Position numbers and translations under genes: made by a program. A stretch of DNA of 64,000 nt from the NCBI RefSeq assembly GCF_000016605.1, contig NC_009440.1:434001-498000 (forward strand), given 5' to 3'. Source of the DNA: Metallosphaera sedula DSM 5348. Its GTDB lineage: Archaea > Thermoproteota > Thermoprotei_A > Sulfolobales > Sulfolobaceae. A model generated the notes under the pieces. That model ran no database searches and was not told the origin of the DNA. It saw nothing but the letters and a program-made list of their open reading frames with translations. How positions within the stretch are numbered: position 1 is the stretch's first letter; each line of letters opens with the position of its first letter. Below, piece after piece: positions 27,243-37,410 of the stretch.

Positions 27243-29600
27243 TTAGGTTAATCTTAGTAAACTTACCTTAATCTGATCAAATATTAAGTTGAAAGTAAAT
27301 GCAGTTAAGAGAATTAGTAAGGTTACCTGGATGGGAATAGGCGTGACCAGTATTCCAAGAGAGGAGATCATTAGTACAAATAATATGTCTGCAATAGACG
27401 AGATTAGAAGCGGTTTACTTGGCCTGGAGCTCCAAATTCTTCCCCTAGTTCGAAGGAGGTAAATTGTGAACTGACCGGTAAAGACAAGCATATCGAAAGT
27501 CGCTGTGTGTATTTGGTTTACGTCCAGCCTTAGATAGATTGAAAACCAGAGGACAAAGAAGGATTCCAACAATACCAGGAAGGCCAATATCAGAGAGGAC
27601 CTGACAATTTTGTCCACGTTCCATCTCTCAGGTTTCATGGAATAGGTGACGTTGTCGGTGGCAATTGACATGGTGACGAAATCGTTGAGGAAGAGCAAAA
27701 GTATTACATCAAAGGGAGTTGTCACGAAGAACCTTGTAACAAAGAAAGAGAGCGTTAGAAAAAGGACAACCTGGAGCGTCTTTATTATCTTGTTCATCGT
27801 GTAGGTGAGCATCCTTTGATATATCTTTCTACCCGTCTTAATGGCCTCAACAATATCGGTTAATCCCTCATGCGTCAGCACCATGCTTGCAGATGCCTTG
27901 GCAACGTCTGTGGAATTGTAGACCGCAATACCTACCTCTGCCTGTTTTAGCGCTGGCGCATCATTCACACCATCCCCAGTCATTCCTACTACGTGCCCAG
28001 AATCCTGAAGCGACTTAACGATGGTGTACTTATCCTCCGGAAAGACTTCCGCAAATACCTGACATTCCTCAACGTACTTCATCTTTTCCTGTTTAGATGC
28101 TTCCCTAACCTCTCTCATATCGCAAACCCTATCCCCTATACCCACTTCCTTAGCTACCTCGACAGCTATCAGTGAGTTGTCGCCTGTTACCATCTTAGGG
28201 GACACACCTAGATTCTTTATCTCTTGGATGAACCTCGCACTGTCAGGTCTAGGTCTATCGTAAAGCGGAAGCAGACCTACGACCTCAAGTTTTTCCCTCC
28301 CAGCAGCCACAGCGATCACCCTAAAGCCCTTCGATGAGAGTAAACTTACCTGTTCATCAAACCATTTCTTATCGACACTCGCCAACTGCTCTATTACCTG
28401 AGGGGCTCCCTTCATAATCCTGAGTTCGCCCTCTGGTGTAGATATTATGGCTTCCGTCCTTTTCTTGGACGGATCAAAAGGCTCAAAGTGCAACCTGGAG
28501 TAGGATGATGTGACTCCCCTCTCCCTGGAACACTCAGCCACTGCGACATCTATGGGATCCAGTGTTGCCTCATCTGATGCTAGAAGGGCATAAACAATTA
28601 CGTCTCTTTCAGTGTAACCCTTTGAAGGGACAGGATCGCCAACCCTAAGCCTGTTCTCGGTGAGAGTTCCAGTCTTATCTAGGTTAAGGACATCCATACT
28701 GGCAGCATCCTCAGAAGCGTTAAGCCTGGTAACCAAGATTCCCTTTCTCGAAAGCTCCTCGGCGCCCAAGGCCATGGCTATGGTGAAAGTTGCAGGAAGA
28801 GCCACTGGCACTGAGGCTATTAGGACAACTAAGGAGAAAGGTAAAACTTCCTCAAGTCTTATCCCGGCTAAAAGTGCGAATAAAGTGAGGGCAACCACTA
28901 GGGTAACGTCAATCATTATCAGGTATCTCACGATCTTCATGATTATGTCCTGAATATGGGATTTGGCCTTAGCTACCTGAACTAGTTGAGTGGTCTTGCC
29001 GAAATAGGTCCTTTCCCCTGTACTTATCACTATTCCCTTGGCTTCACCTCTCTTGACTACGGAGCCAGAGTAAACCGTGTCCAAGACTTTCCTTTCCACA
29101 GGCTGTGACTCCCCGGTCAGGGCTGACTGATCCACGAGAACTTCCCCTTCCACTATCCTAATGTCAGCGGGCACAATGTCTCCAATTCTTATGGTAACTA
29201 GATCCCCAGGCACCAACTCCTTGGCCTGGATTGAGATCCACTTCCCGTCTCTCTTTACCTTAGCCATGACCTGGAGTCTTCGTTTTAGAAGTTCCACAGC
29301 GTTCTCTGCCCTGTGCTCTTGGACGAAACTTATTACGGAGTTAAAAACTAGGAGAAAGAGAATTATGTACATGTCAAGGTATTTCTGAAGTATAAAGGTA
29401 AGTACTACCGTTACTTCCAACATCCATGGCACTGGAGCCCAGAACTTTAGGAGGAATTCAATGACCGGACTCCTCTTCTTCTCCTTGACTTCGTTGGGTC
29501 CAAACTTGAGAAGCCTGGATTTGGCTTCCTCTGAGGTTAGCCCATTCAAAGTGGTGTTTAGGGATTTTAGAAGAGAGTCCAGTGTCTCATTGTCGCTCAT
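27243..29600 (-). CDS. Plasma-membrane proton-efflux P-type ATPase (P3A)
   Basis: A 785-residue P-type ATPase. N-terminal cation-ATPase domain ([18 protein letters not shown]), A-domain TGES, phosphorylation site DKTGTLTEN at about 332, hinge [10 protein letters not shown] at about 545, and ten membrane helices with no CPC metal motif, as in fungal/plant and archaeal H+-ATPases. The ATG at 29600 ([10 protein letters not shown]) is chosen over a frame from 29744 that would overlap the upstream regulator gene and adds a non-conserved Arg/Lys-rich leader. It is 40 bases downstream of regulator copy B, so the two probably share a transcript. Proton export would help hold cytoplasmic pH during iron oxidation in acid. 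Confidence 0.85.
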   Translation of the reverse strand: MSDNETLDSLLKSLNTTLNGLTSEEAKSRLLKFGPNEVKEKKRSPVIEFLLKFWAPVPWMLEVTVVLTFILQKYLDMYIILFLLVFNSVISFVQEHRAENAVELLKRRLQVMAKVKRDGKWISIQAKELVPGDLVTIRIGDIVPADIRIVEGEVLVDQSALTGESQPVERKVLDTVYSGSVVKRGEAKGIVISTGERTYFGKTTQLVQVAKAKSHIQDIIMKIVRYLIMIDVTLVVALTLFALLAGIRLEEVLPFSLVVLIASVPVALPATFTIAMALGAEELSRKGILVTRLNASEDAASMDVLNLDKTGTLTENRLRVGDPVPSKGYTERDVIVYALLASDEATLDPIDVAVAECSRERGVTSSYSRLHFEPFDPSKKRTEAIISTPEGELRIMKGAPQVIEQLASVDKKWFDEQVSLLSSKGFRVIAVAAGREKLEVVGLLPLYDRPRPDSARFIQEIKNLGVSPKMVTGDNSLIAVEVAKEVGIGDRVCDMREVREASKQEKMKYVEECQVFAEVFPEDKYTIVKSLQDSGHVVGMTGDGVNDAPALKQAEVGIAVYNSTDVAKASASMVLTHEGLTDIVEAIKTGRKIYQRMLTYTMNKIIKTLQVVLFLTLSFFVTRFFVTTPFDVILLLFLNDFVTMSIATDNVTYSMKPERWNVDKIVRSSLILAFLVLLESFFVLWFSIYLRLDVNQIHTATFDMLVFTGQFTIYLLRTRGRIWSSRPSKPLLISSIADILFVLMISSLGILVTPIPIQVTLLILLTAFTFNLIFDQIKVSLLRLT

Positions 29601-29640
29601 GGAAGGACCTTTACTCACCGTGATTAATGTACCTTTCCAA

Positions 29641-30210
29641 TCAAGACCTGGAGCAGGATATCTCGATTTCCTCTTCTTTCTCTTCCTTCTTCCTCGCTTC
29701 AAAGATGGAATGACTTGGGAGCTTAAGGTAAGACACGTTCTCAACTAAGTTTTTCCTTATGTGACCCATCACTTCTCTCCATGCCTCTCTTGGGTTCATT
29801 TTGCTCACCTTAGCCCCTGATTCCTTAGCAACAAGTTTCAGGTAGGAGACGCACATGGATCTGATGGAACAACTTCTACAGGAGTACTCATCTTTTTCCA
29901 GGTCCATTAGGATCAGCTCCTTATCCTCAGTGACGTACATGAGCTTCTCTTTCAACTCCATCCTTTCTCCCTTGGGTTCAAAGGATATCACTGCCTTGAA
30001 CGCGATTCCGTTCTCTTGCATAAGACCCAATTCCCTCATCTTCTCGAGAACGAAATAGAAGTAGCTCTTGCTCATCTCGCTTCTTTCGTGAGCCGATAAA
30101 ACCTTGATGAACTTGTCATTACCAATTTTATCAAATTTTTCTTTACGTAACAAAACAACATTCTTTTCTATAATAGGTCGGTCAATTTTAGAAATATTTA
30201 AGTAACACAT
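29641..30210 (-). CDS. Putative Cys-motif DNA-binding regulator, copy B
   Basis: A 189-residue paralogue of the proteins at 3090 and 38704. It starts [13 protein letters not shown], has the [19 protein letters not shown] segment proposed as the DNA-binding helix pair, the [12 protein letters not shown] stretch and the cluster C-x2-C-x5-C ([14 protein letters not shown]). It also has a longer C-terminus ending in a Lys/Glu-rich tail. It precedes the proton ATPase gene. A perfect palindrome with 8-base arms lies 17-34 bases upstream of its ATG, right where the TATA/BRE should be, which suggests autoregulation. Confidence 0.68.
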   Translation of the reverse strand: MCYLNISKIDRPIIEKNVVLLRKEKFDKIGNDKFIKVLSAHERSEMSKSYFYFVLEKMRELGLMQENGIAFKAVISFEPKGERMELKEKLMYVTEDKELILMDLEKDEYSCRSCSIRSMCVSYLKLVAKESGAKVSKMNPREAWREVMGHIRKNLVENVSYLKLPSHSIFEARKKEEKEEEIEISCSRS

Positions 30211-30226
30211 GATCCCAATAAAGTTA

Positions 30227-30244
30227 TTTCTTAACCTTAAGAAA
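30227..30244. promoter_or_regulatory. Perfect palindrome upstream of regulator copy B
   Basis: TTTCTTAACCTTAAGAAA: arms of eight bases around a CC centre. It lies 17-34 bases before the ATG at 30210 and so overlaps the expected core promoter. Candidate operator. Confidence 0.5.
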
Positions 30245-30287
30245 AAAGTCTTTCATAGGTAAAAGTAAATAGATTTTAAAAAACGTG

Positions 30288-30364
30288 ATTAACTAAGTTA
30301 ATTCTCTAAAACGAGGCGGTTTATTACAAGAGGTGTTCTAGTAAGGTGTATTAACCATGTTAAT
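30288..30364. promoter_or_regulatory. Two copies of the palindrome ATTAAC-N3-GTTAAT
   Basis: Perfect copies at 30288-30302 (spacer TAA) and 30350-30364 (spacer CAT), 62 bases apart, between the divergent regulator copy B and the 2-oxoacid oxidoreductase operon. The 62-base step is close to six helical turns. The half-site ATTAAC also begins both direct repeats upstream of foxB. Confidence 0.5.
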
Positions 30365-30423
30365 GCGAGTGAATGGGATGAATGATAAGTCATGTCCTTA
30401 TTTTCAGAGTTTAATATTAACAT

Positions 30424-30966
30424 ATGATCGAAATCTCATTAAAGGGCAGAGGAGGTCAGGGAGTAGTCACGGCTGGAGAGCTATTGACCAAGGCGGTGAT
30501 AGCAGAGGGAAAATACGCTCAATCTATCCCCTTCTTTGGAGGGGAGAGGAGAGGTGCGCCAGTGAGCAGTGAGGTGAGGGTGTCGGACAAACCAATCCCA
30601 CTTCACAGGAGGGTATATAACCCGGACGTTGTGACGGTGTTTGACACAACCCTGCTCGAGATACTTAACCCCCTGGAGGGCATCAAGGAAAATGGAGTTC
30701 TCATCATAAACTCGGATAACCCTAAGAAGTATTGGAAAAATACATATTATGTTAACGCCACCGAGATAGCGAGAGGCCTTGGACTAGTTGTCGCAGGATG
30801 GAGTGTGGTTAACACGGCCATGCTCGGGGCACTAGTCAAGGTAACAGGGATAGCTGACCCTGAGCTGCTGGAGGAGGCTGTCATGGAGGAGTTCCCAGGG
30901 AAGCTTGGGGAGCTTAACGCCAAGGCGATACTCCTAGGTTCGAGGGAGGTGAGGGCCCTTGATTAA
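30424..30966 (+). CDS. porG: 2-oxoacid:ferredoxin oxidoreductase, gamma subunit
   Basis: A 180-residue protein beginning with the gamma-subunit motif [17 protein letters not shown] and containing [13 protein letters not shown]. It is the first gene of a tight four-gene operon gamma-delta-alpha-beta, the order of archaeal pyruvate oxidoreductases. CCTTATTTT around 30397-30405 fits a leaderless start at 30424. The complex oxidises a 2-oxoacid with CoA, giving acyl-CoA, CO2 and reduced ferredoxin, or the reverse during CO2 fixation. Pyruvate is the likely substrate from the four-subunit layout, not proven. Confidence 0.85.
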   Translation: MIEISLKGRGGQGVVTAGELLTKAVIAEGKYAQSIPFFGGERRGAPVSSEVRVSDKPIPLHRRVYNPDVVTVFDTTLLEILNPLEGIKENGVLIINSDNPKKYWKNTYYVNATEIARGLGLVVAGWSVVNTAMLGALVKVTGIADPELLEEAVMEEFPGKLGELNAKAILLGSREVRALD

Positions 30967-31225
30967 GGTTCCAGCTGACATTCCGCTGGCGAGACCCACC
31001 CTGGGGTCCGCAGGAAAAACCGGAACCTGGAGGGTTCTGAAGCCCGTGATACACTACGACAAGTGCACCAGGTGTAGACTCTGCTTCTTTTACTGCGTCG
31101 AGAACACCATTGACCTGGAGAAGAACCTCTATCCCAGGATAGACTACGATTATTGTAAGGGATGTGGTGTCTGCGCCCAGGTATGTCCTACCGCCGCAAT
31201 CGAGATGATAAAGGAGGTGAAGTAG
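30959..31225 (+). CDS. porD: 2-oxoacid:ferredoxin oxidoreductase, delta (ferredoxin) subunit
   Basis: An 88-residue ferredoxin subunit with two [4Fe-4S] sites: [11 protein letters not shown] and [12 protein letters not shown]. Note the first site ends in FFYC with no Pro after the last Cys. It starts at a TTG that overlaps the gamma stop by eight bases, with a strong GGAGGTGAG site five bases ahead; no ATG is available. It passes electrons from the core complex to free ferredoxin. Confidence 0.85.
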   Translation: MIKVPADIPLARPTLGSAGKTGTWRVLKPVIHYDKCTRCRLCFFYCVENTIDLEKNLYPRIDYDYCKGCGVCAQVCPTAAIEMIKEVK

Positions 31226-32386
31226 ATGCAGAAGGCTTCCACCAAAAACGTGGTTAAGGCAATGGTGGGAAATCACGCAGTAGCTTACGCCGTTATGCAG
31301 GCGAAACCTCAGGTACTGGCAGTTTACCCAATAACTCCACAGACTACGATGCTTGAGAAGCTCTCAGAGTACGTGGATTCTGGCAAGTTAAAGGCCAGAA
31401 TGATCAGGGTAGAGAGCGAGCACTCAGCCATGGCCTCAATATACGGGGCTGCACTGGCGGGAGCGAGGGTGTTCACTGCGACTGCCTCTCAGGGTCTACT
31501 CTACATGACCGAAATGATATACTGGGCTGGTGGTCAGAGGGTCCCCATAGTGGCAGCTGTGGCCACAAGGGCAATCGCCTCACCCTGGTCCATCCTCGAT
31601 GATCATCAAGACTTCGTAAGCAAGAGGGATGCCATATGGATTCAAATGATGGCTGAGAACGTCCAGGAGGCCTACGACCTGACACTTCAGGCCTTCAGGA
31701 TATCGGAGAACAGCAACGTTCTCCTCCCAGTTATGATGGGGTTTGACGGCTTTATCCTCACGCATACCATGGAGAGAGTCGAGGTGTTACCCGATGACGT
31801 GGTAGATTCCTTCATCCCTCCAAGGGAATTCAATCTGGTGGATTTCACTGACCCGGTGGGAATAGGACCTGTGGCGACGCCCGACGACTACATTTTCTTC
31901 AGGCATCAGGCTCAGAAAGCTATGGAGAGAGCCAAGGGCGTCATAGATGAGGTGGGAAGGGGATTTGAGGAGTTGACAGGGAGGAGATATGGGACTACGG
32001 AGTGCTATCTCTGCGACGATGCGGACTACCTGGTAATATCCATGGGAGCATGGACTGGTGACGCAAGGGTTGCCGTGGATAGGGTGAGGGGGAAGGGGAT
32101 TAGGGCTGGTCTTCTGAAGATTAGGGCGTTTAGGCCCTTCCCCAGGGAAGTGGTTAGGAGCGCCGTGAGGAAAGTGAGGGGAGTTATGGTCCTAGATAGG
32201 GCCGTTTCCTATGGTTCCGGAGGTGTTTTGGGCATTGAGGTGAAGTCTGCCTCATATGGACTCGATGTTCCAATTCATAACGTGATAGCTGGGTTGGGAG
32301 GAAAGGATGTGAGACCCATGCATATCGAGAAAGCCTTGGAGGATCTAAGCGTGGGTGGATTGGAGGAGGAGAGGTGGCTGCTATGA
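31226..32386 (+). CDS. porA: 2-oxoacid:ferredoxin oxidoreductase, alpha subunit
   Basis: A 386-residue alpha subunit. The [13 protein letters not shown] motif (about 31-43), which contacts the substrate and CoA, and the [19 protein letters not shown] stretch are typical. The ATG follows the delta stop directly (TAGATG). It binds together with beta around thiamine diphosphate in the cytoplasm. Confidence 0.87.
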   Translation: MQKASTKNVVKAMVGNHAVAYAVMQAKPQVLAVYPITPQTTMLEKLSEYVDSGKLKARMIRVESEHSAMASIYGAALAGARVFTATASQGLLYMTEMIYWAGGQRVPIVAAVATRAIASPWSILDDHQDFVSKRDAIWIQMMAENVQEAYDLTLQAFRISENSNVLLPVMMGFDGFILTHTMERVEVLPDDVVDSFIPPREFNLVDFTDPVGIGPVATPDDYIFFRHQAQKAMERAKGVIDEVGRGFEELTGRRYGTTECYLCDDADYLVISMGAWTGDARVAVDRVRGKGIRAGLLKIRAFRPFPREVVRSAVRKVRGVMVLDRAVSYGSGGVLGIEVKSASYGLDVPIHNVIAGLGGKDVRPMHIEKALEDLSVGGLEEERWLL

Positions 32387-33240
32387 TGCTCATGCGCGGT
32401 AATGCGGCCTGCCCTGGATGTCCCATTCCCAGGGAGTTAGATGCCCTCCTAGAGGTCACTGGCGAAAGGACCGTACTGGTGGTGCCTGCATCCTGCTCCA
32501 CAGTAATCATGGGAGATAGCAGGGGAATGCCATCACGCGTGCCAGTGGTTCACAGTGCCTTCGCTGCCTCTCCGGCAATAGCTTCCGGGGTGAAGTCTGC
32601 CCTGGAGGCCAGGGGAGAGAAGGCCACAGTGGTGGTCTGGGCGGGAGATGGAGGGACGGGCGATATTGGTTTTGCCTCACTTAGCGGGGCTGCGGAGAGG
32701 AATGAGGACATCCTCTACGTGTGTTACGATAATGAGGCCTACATGAACACTGGAATACAGAGATCAGGCTTAACCCCCTTTGGTGCGTGGACCACGACTA
32801 CTCCCTCTGGTAAGAGGGAATGGAAGAAGCCGGTTCCACGGTTAATTGCAGAACACGGAGTACCCTACGTGGCAACAGCGTCCATTGCGTATATCTTCGA
32901 CTATCAGGCCAAGGTTAGAAAGGCGAAGGATATAGTAGGGTTTAGATATATCCACCTTCTCTCTCCATGCCCTCCAGGGTGGAGACATGATTCGAGCTTG
33001 ACCGTGGAGGTTGCTAAACTCGCTGTGGAAACTGGGATCTGGCCGCTTTACGAGATAGAGAGGGGGAAATTCAGGTTAACGAGTATAAGCAAGACGTTAA
33101 CTGACAAGAAAAAGAGGAAACCCGTGACGGAATACCTGAAGTTACAGGGAAGATTTGCCAATTTAACGCAAGAGCAGATAAAGGAGATACAGGACGAAGT
33201 TGATAGGATGTGGGAGGAACTGGTAAAGGCGGAAAACTGA
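32383..33240 (+). CDS. porB: 2-oxoacid:ferredoxin oxidoreductase, beta subunit
   Basis: A subunit of 285 residues with the thiamine-diphosphate motif [20 protein letters not shown] (about 88) and cysteines for a [4Fe-4S] cluster (ACPGCP at about 9, SPCPPGW at about 203). Two starts are possible: GTG at 32374 or ATG at 32383; the ATG forms an ATGA overlap with the alpha stop and sits a good distance from the GGAGGAGAGG site, so it is preferred. Last gene of the operon, followed by a T-tract. Confidence 0.86.
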   Translation: MMLMRGNAACPGCPIPRELDALLEVTGERTVLVVPASCSTVIMGDSRGMPSRVPVVHSAFAASPAIASGVKSALEARGEKATVVVWAGDGGTGDIGFASLSGAAERNEDILYVCYDNEAYMNTGIQRSGLTPFGAWTTTTPSGKREWKKPVPRLIAEHGVPYVATASIAYIFDYQAKVRKAKDIVGFRYIHLLSPCPPGWRHDSSLTVEVAKLAVETGIWPLYEIERGKFRLTSISKTLTDKKKRKPVTEYLKLQGRFANLTQEQIKEIQDEVDRMWEELVKAEN

Positions 33241-33250
33241 TGAACCTATT

Positions 33251-33267
33251 CTTTTTATTTCTTTTTT
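33251..33267 (+). terminator. T-tract terminator after the por operon
   Basis: CTTTTTATTTCTTTTTT, ten bases after the beta-subunit stop and in front of a convergent gene. Confidence 0.55.
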
Positions 33268-33280
33268 AGAAGAGAATACT

Positions 33281-34381
33281 CTAAAAAGTTATTTTCTCCT
33301 TTATTTTCTCTATTTCGTCTAGATAGCACGACGGATCCTTCTCCCACATATCGCCTGTGACCGCCAGAGCTCTTCCCCTTAGCCCGCCGTTACACACGTC
33401 GAAGAACTTGCAGGAAGAACACTTAACCAAGGACTTTCTTTCCCTAAGTTTCTTCACCATGGGATGTGGTTCGTCCCATATTCTTTTCAGGTCTGTGATG
33501 TCACCTATCTTCACTGGAGTGAACTGATCTGGGTAAATCGTACCCTCTGGGTTAACGTCAGCTATCCTCTCACCTGACTTGTTTCCTCCATTTCTCCTGA
33601 GTAGCTCTAAGACCTTCTCCTTTCCCGTCAAGTGATACACCAGGACTCCGTCTACCGGGTTATCCGCTGTCAGGACCTCCCACTCCCCTGACTTGGCATA
33701 TTCCACTATCTTACTCACTACCTTCAATCTAGTGAAATTATCCACGTCTAGTTTCTTGTCTGCCCTTCCAGCATAGGCTAGGTGATAAAAGCATACCCTG
33801 TTAATCCCCTCCTTCCTCATCAAGTCAAACACGAAGTCCACGTACTCGTAATTCTCCCTCGTGATCGTGAATCTAAGTCCCGTCTTTAGACCTATCTCCT
33901 TTGCCGTCCTAATTCCCTTCAAGGCCTTCGCGAAGGCACCTTCCACCCCCCTGAATTTATCGTGTATGGGCTCTGGTCCGTCCAAACTGACTCCCACGTA
34001 GTCCACGTAATTCTTGAGTTCCTCCAACCTCTCCCTAGTTAACATGGTCCCGTTGGTGGACAGCTCCACCCTTATTCCCCTCTCCCATGCCTCCCTAGCT
34101 ATCAGGTGAAGGTCTCTCCTCGCCAAGGGTTCCCCTCCTGAGAGAAGGATATGCTTTACTCCCATATCTGATGCCTGCTTCACCGCATTAATCCACGTGG
34201 AGAGAGGAAGGTCCTGAAATAGTTGAGTTCCTGATCCGGAATAGCAGTGGAGACATCTCAGGTTACAGTTTCTAGTTACGTTGAACACTAGTACTGAGGG
34301 ATACCTGTCCTTCAGGCCAGCGTATCTTATCCTGTCAGCCTCCTCCTTCCTATCAGACACCAGCCTAGATATGCTTATCAT
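33281..34381 (-). CDS. Radical SAM/SPASM protein, AhbC/NirJ-like
   Basis: A 366-residue radical SAM enzyme: cluster motif C39-x3-C43-x2-C46 (NCNLRCLHCYSGS), SAM-binding LSGGEPL at about 99, and a C-terminal SPASM set (CSSCKFFDVCNGG, then DPSCY) for a second [4Fe-4S] cluster. The LHCYS form and NPEGTIYPDQF segment resemble the heme-pathway proteins NirJ and AhbC, which remove acetate side chains from 12,18-didecarboxysiroheme. It overlaps the AhbD-like gene by four bases, and they were likely transcribed together. In a region with many heme proteins a heme biosynthesis role fits; other SPASM functions cannot be ruled out. Confidence 0.62.
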   Translation of the reverse strand: MISISRLVSDRKEEADRIRYAGLKDRYPSVLVFNVTRNCNLRCLHCYSGSGTQLFQDLPLSTWINAVKQASDMGVKHILLSGGEPLARRDLHLIAREAWERGIRVELSTNGTMLTRERLEELKNYVDYVGVSLDGPEPIHDKFRGVEGAFAKALKGIRTAKEIGLKTGLRFTITRENYEYVDFVFDLMRKEGINRVCFYHLAYAGRADKKLDVDNFTRLKVVSKIVEYAKSGEWEVLTADNPVDGVLVYHLTGKEKVLELLRRNGGNKSGERIADVNPEGTIYPDQFTPVKIGDITDLKRIWDEPHPMVKKLRERKSLVKCSSCKFFDVCNGGLRGRALAVTGDMWEKDPSCYLDEIEKIKEKITF

Positions 34382-35421
34382 GCTCTCACCCTAAGCGTTC
34401 TTGGAACGTAGGTGCAGAAGGGGTCCTCATCCATGAAGTTCTCGGTTAAGCTGAAGGCCCTTGCCCTGCATCCTCCGCACACTGACCTATATTCGCATAA
34501 ACCACACTTTCCTCCTAGCTTCGACGGTTCCCTCAAACTCTTGAAAACTGGAGACTGTTCGTAGATCTCGCTAAACCGTCTAAATCTCACGTTCCCTGCT
34601 GGAATGGGAAGGAAACCACAGGGATAAACTGTACCGTCATATGCGACGAAGGCATATCCGTTTCCAGCCATGCATCCCCTTGCACCGTTCACGCTTCTTC
34701 TTCCATAGTTCTTGTCAGGAGGTAAAGGTCTCACAACTCCCATCTCGTTCATTACCCTCACTAGGTAGGGGGCACACGTCATCCTCACGTTGAGGCCTTC
34801 CATCCTCCACTTGGTTATGGTCCTCATTACCTCCTCCGCTTGCTCGGAGGTAATCATCATTTCCTTGGTGGCTCTCCCCGTGGGAATGAGCATGAAGACG
34901 TCCCAGTACACGGGCCTCAGGGCCTCAACCGTCTTTCTAAGCTCCTGCAGATGATCCACGTTATACCTACTGATGGTGGAATTTATCTGCACTGGTAGTT
35001 TCACCTCGTGTAGGGAATCCACAGCCTGTTTAGCCATTTTGAAGGCTCCCCTAACTCCCCTGAATTCGTCATGTATCTCTTCGGGGCCATCTACGCTAAT
35101 GGAGACCATACTAACTCCAGTGTCCTTGATGCGTTTGGCCACCTCCACGTTTATCCTACTTCCACTGGGGGACAACGCCGTGGTTATCTTCGCTGAGGAG
35201 TATTCGAGTATTTCAAAGATATCATCTCTCTTCAGTGCATCTCCCCCACTTATTACGAAGAGTTTCACACCTGAAGAGGCGAGGTCATCCACAAGGGACT
35301 TAACTTCCTCAGTGGTTAGTTCTCCTGGTAACCTGTTGGGTATGGCCTTAGCCCTGCAGTGTTTACAGGCCAGATCGCATGCCTTTGTGCTTTCCAGGAC
35401 AACAACGTATGGAGCTACCAT
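34378..35421 (-). CDS. ahbD: Radical SAM/SPASM protein, AhbD-like heme b synthase
   Basis: A 347-residue radical SAM enzyme with C15-x3-C19-x2-C22 (ACDLACKHCRA) and SPASM cysteines in GKCGLCEYRSVCGGCRARAF and DPFCTYVP. The CKHCRA, IPTGRA, RGCMAGNGYAFVAYDG and PCGFLPIPAGN stretches agree closely with AhbD, which decarboxylates two propionates of iron-coproporphyrin III to give heme b in the siroheme-dependent archaeal route. The SAM motif is SGGDALKR rather than GGEP. It overlaps both neighbours, by four and seven bases. The heme made would supply FoxA, SoxN and the CbsA proteins. Confidence 0.7.
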   Translation of the reverse strand: MVAPYVVVLESTKACDLACKHCRAKAIPNRLPGELTTEEVKSLVDDLASSGVKLFVISGGDALKRDDIFEILEYSSAKITTALSPSGSRINVEVAKRIKDTGVSMVSISVDGPEEIHDEFRGVRGAFKMAKQAVDSLHEVKLPVQINSTISRYNVDHLQELRKTVEALRPVYWDVFMLIPTGRATKEMMITSEQAEEVMRTITKWRMEGLNVRMTCAPYLVRVMNEMGVVRPLPPDKNYGRRSVNGARGCMAGNGYAFVAYDGTVYPCGFLPIPAGNVRFRRFSEIYEQSPVFKSLREPSKLGGKCGLCEYRSVCGGCRARAFSLTENFMDEDPFCTYVPRTLRVRA

Positions 35422-36110
35422 CTTGTAACCACCTCACCGTGATATGGGATGATTACGGAATAGGGAAGGGAAGTCAGGATCCGAAAAGAGTCTAGTGCCT
35501 CGGCGTAATTCCAGGAGAAGAACCTCAGGGGTGGAGTAAGTTTTCCCACTCCCCTTACCGCGTCCCCTGTCACAAGGAAGTTCCCGTCAAAAAGGGCTAT
35601 GTGACCCCTAGTGTGTCCAGGGACGTGCAATACCCTGAAACCTGAGAGAACTTCTCCTCCCTTAAGTGGGACGTCAACAGTTACGGGATCGTACTCGAGG
35701 TGAGCTATCCTCTCCACGGTGGACTTGAATTCCTCTTCTGAAACCTTTAGCTCATCCTTCACGTCATTATATGCAATCTCGTATCTAGGTGGACTCTTCA
35801 AGTACTCCACCTCGTTCTCGTGCGCATATATTCTCGCCCCAAGCTTCCTTAACTCCGAGGCGTTTCCGGCATGATCATGGTGCCAGTGCGTAACAACCAC
35901 ATCTGACACGTCCTCAAGGAAGTAACCCCAGGCCCTCAGATAGAGCTCAATCTTCTCGAGATTCATGGGTAGACTTGTATCGATCATCATAAGCCCACCC
36001 GAAGGACCTTTCTCCACCACAACTACGTTATGATTGAGGACTCCACCAAAGAAACCGGGCTCCACAAGTTCAAGTATTCTAATCCTACCAAGGCTAACCA
36101 TTTCCACCAA
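35415..36110 (-). CDS. Metallo-beta-lactamase-fold hydrolase
   Basis: A 231-residue protein with the full metal site: [10 protein letters not shown] at about 77-86 (HxHxDH), PGHTRGH at about 163-169 and the Asp of VTGDAVRG at about 178. It lies between the U32 gene (17-base overlap) and the AhbD-like gene (7-base overlap) in a compact four-gene operon. A start at the fourth codon (ATG 36101) is also possible. Such enzymes cleave thioesters, lactones or phosphoesters. Its constant coupling with the radical SAM genes hints at processing or protecting a pathway intermediate; no function can be assigned. Confidence 0.75.
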   Translation of the reverse strand: MVEMVSLGRIRILELVEPGFFGGVLNHNVVVVEKGPSGGLMMIDTSLPMNLEKIELYLRAWGYFLEDVSDVVVTHWHHDHAGNASELRKLGARIYAHENEVEYLKSPPRYEIAYNDVKDELKVSEEEFKSTVERIAHLEYDPVTVDVPLKGGEVLSGFRVLHVPGHTRGHIALFDGNFLVTGDAVRGVGKLTPPLRFFSWNYAEALDSFRILTSLPYSVIIPYHGEVVTRW

Positions 36111-37218
36111 ACCTCGGAATTAGATCTATGGGCGCTTGAATCTTCCCTAAGTCAAGTTCAGAGATCTCTTTCCCCTCAACCCTCATAACTTCCCTTGCCA
36201 CTGCAGTGCAGTAACCGCACTCTGAGCAAGATCTCTCCTCGCATTGGTTATACCTGAAAAAGCTCAGCCAATTGGGCGGAAACTTTGTGTTATCCACGTA
36301 AACCTCCTTTAACACGTCATAATCCTTAGGACCTCCCACCTTCTCCATTACCTTCGGGACAGCCCTTCCCTGAGGGTAGCTGACTATGTCCAGCAAGTTG
36401 CCGTCGTACTTCCTGTTGGCGTAAGCTTTTACCGCCCTAACTAACCACTCTGTCCTCTTGTTCCTTCCCGCAATTTTGAACCTATCAAATCCCAGGCCTT
36501 CATATACTACCAGGTCCTCTGGCCTTATCCATCTCATCCTAATGATGTTAGCCAAGTCGTTCCTAACGTCTGTAGCACAGAAGAGAATGGGATACTCAAA
36601 CCACGCCTCTATTCCCCCCTCAACTGAGCTCTGTGACGAGACTATATCATGCGTTCTCCTATAGACGCAACCCCAAAGGCAAGAATTGTTGGTAATAAGC
36701 TCGAAATCAACCCTCCTCTGTAACTTCTGTAGAGATCTCAACAACCTGAAGTTCCTGTTATCGTCCTCGTGAAGTATCACCGTGTCCGCCCCAAGTTCCA
36801 TGAAGTTCTCAACCTCCCTGATATTGTAGACTCTAGCGTAGGACGAGATAGACACCTCCAACTCCGGATGCTCCCTCTTTATTAACCTGACTAGAAAGGG
36901 TAGAGCCACGACGAAGCCATCTACTCCGAAACCCACGAGTCTTTCAATTTCCTCTGATAACCTCTTCACGAACTTCTCAGAGTATTCCCCACCGTTCAGC
37001 GTAGCAGTATTCATGGTATAAAGGAACTTTATTCCAGCCTCATGCACGACGTCGAGATGGGCCTTGAACCTCTCATCGTCAACCTGTGGGAGGATGAAGG
37101 AAGCTCTCCCGTGTCCCGTCAAGGTTTTTGTGTGACTCCCAAAGATGTGGCTAACTGGGTATTCCTTTATTTTCCCTATGAGTTCATCGTCGAAATTTGT
37201 TCCTACAACGAGCCTCAT
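36094..37218 (-). CDS. Peptidase U32-family protein (UbiU/UbiV/TrhP-like) with a cysteine cluster
   Basis: A 374-residue protein with the U32 barrel features: [32 protein letters not shown], and cysteines in [14 protein letters not shown] and FCATDVRN, plus a C-terminal cluster [15 protein letters not shown]. Members of this family carry [4Fe-4S] clusters and include oxygen-independent hydroxylases of quinone (UbiU/UbiV) and tRNA; true peptidase activity is rare. The ATG at 37218 follows GTTTAAATAC by about 25-35 bases, giving a leaderless start; a frame from 37260 would include the promoter. First gene of the operon U32-MBL-ahbD-like-ahbC-like. A role in porphyrin or quinone chemistry is inference. 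Confidence 0.72.
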   Translation of the reverse strand: MRLVVGTNFDDELIGKIKEYPVSHIFGSHTKTLTGHGRASFILPQVDDERFKAHLDVVHEAGIKFLYTMNTATLNGGEYSEKFVKRLSEEIERLVGFGVDGFVVALPFLVRLIKREHPELEVSISSYARVYNIREVENFMELGADTVILHEDDNRNFRLLRSLQKLQRRVDFELITNNSCLWGCVYRRTHDIVSSQSSVEGGIEAWFEYPILFCATDVRNDLANIIRMRWIRPEDLVVYEGLGFDRFKIAGRNKRTEWLVRAVKAYANRKYDGNLLDIVSYPQGRAVPKVMEKVGGPKDYDVLKEVYVDNTKFPPNWLSFFRYNQCEERSCSECGYCTAVAREVMRVEGKEISELDLGKIQAPIDLIPRFGGNG

Positions 37219-37335
37219 GAAATTTAGATCATTTTTATTGTATTTAAACTTGTTATACAATTAACAGCCTTTACCATCTGTTATGATGGAATAATATGGG
37301 GAAAAGAAATAGAGCATGTGCCCTCCTCTTCCTCA

Positions 37336-37410
37336 ATGTCCGCAAAAAAGGTAGTCCGGATCGAGAGAAGGGCCGGGAGATGCGGTTACTCCCCAAGCTG
37401 GGGAGAGTGA
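37336..37410 (+). CDS. Candidate 24-residue precursor peptide before the radical SAM gene
   Basis: A tiny frame, ATG at 37336 to TGA at 37408-37410, encodes MSAKKVVRIERRAG followed by RCGYSPSWGE. It ends 12 bases before the SPASM radical SAM gene, the place where RiPP precursor peptides often lie, and its basic leader plus a short core with Cys, Tyr, Ser and Trp suits radical modification. A GTG at 37318, about 25 bases after AATAATATG (37290-37298), would give a leaderless 30-residue form. No ribosome site is visible. The same bases also form a strong RNA structure, so the frame may be accidental. Treat as a hypothesis. Confidence 0.3.
   Translation: MSAKKVVRIERRAGRCGYSPSWGE

Noticed and set aside
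27243-29744. Longer proton-ATPase start at 29744 with an Arg/Lys-rich leader
   Set aside because: It lies inside the regulator copy B gene; family alignment and spacing support ATG 29600.
37294-37410. Another frame in the leader of the SPASM gene (MGKRNRACALLF...) and a 12-codon MCPPLPQCPQKR frame at 37316
   Set aside because: They overlap the CGYSPSWGE frame, lack spacing or start signals, and look less peptide-like; they were kept only as a caution that short frames arise easily here.
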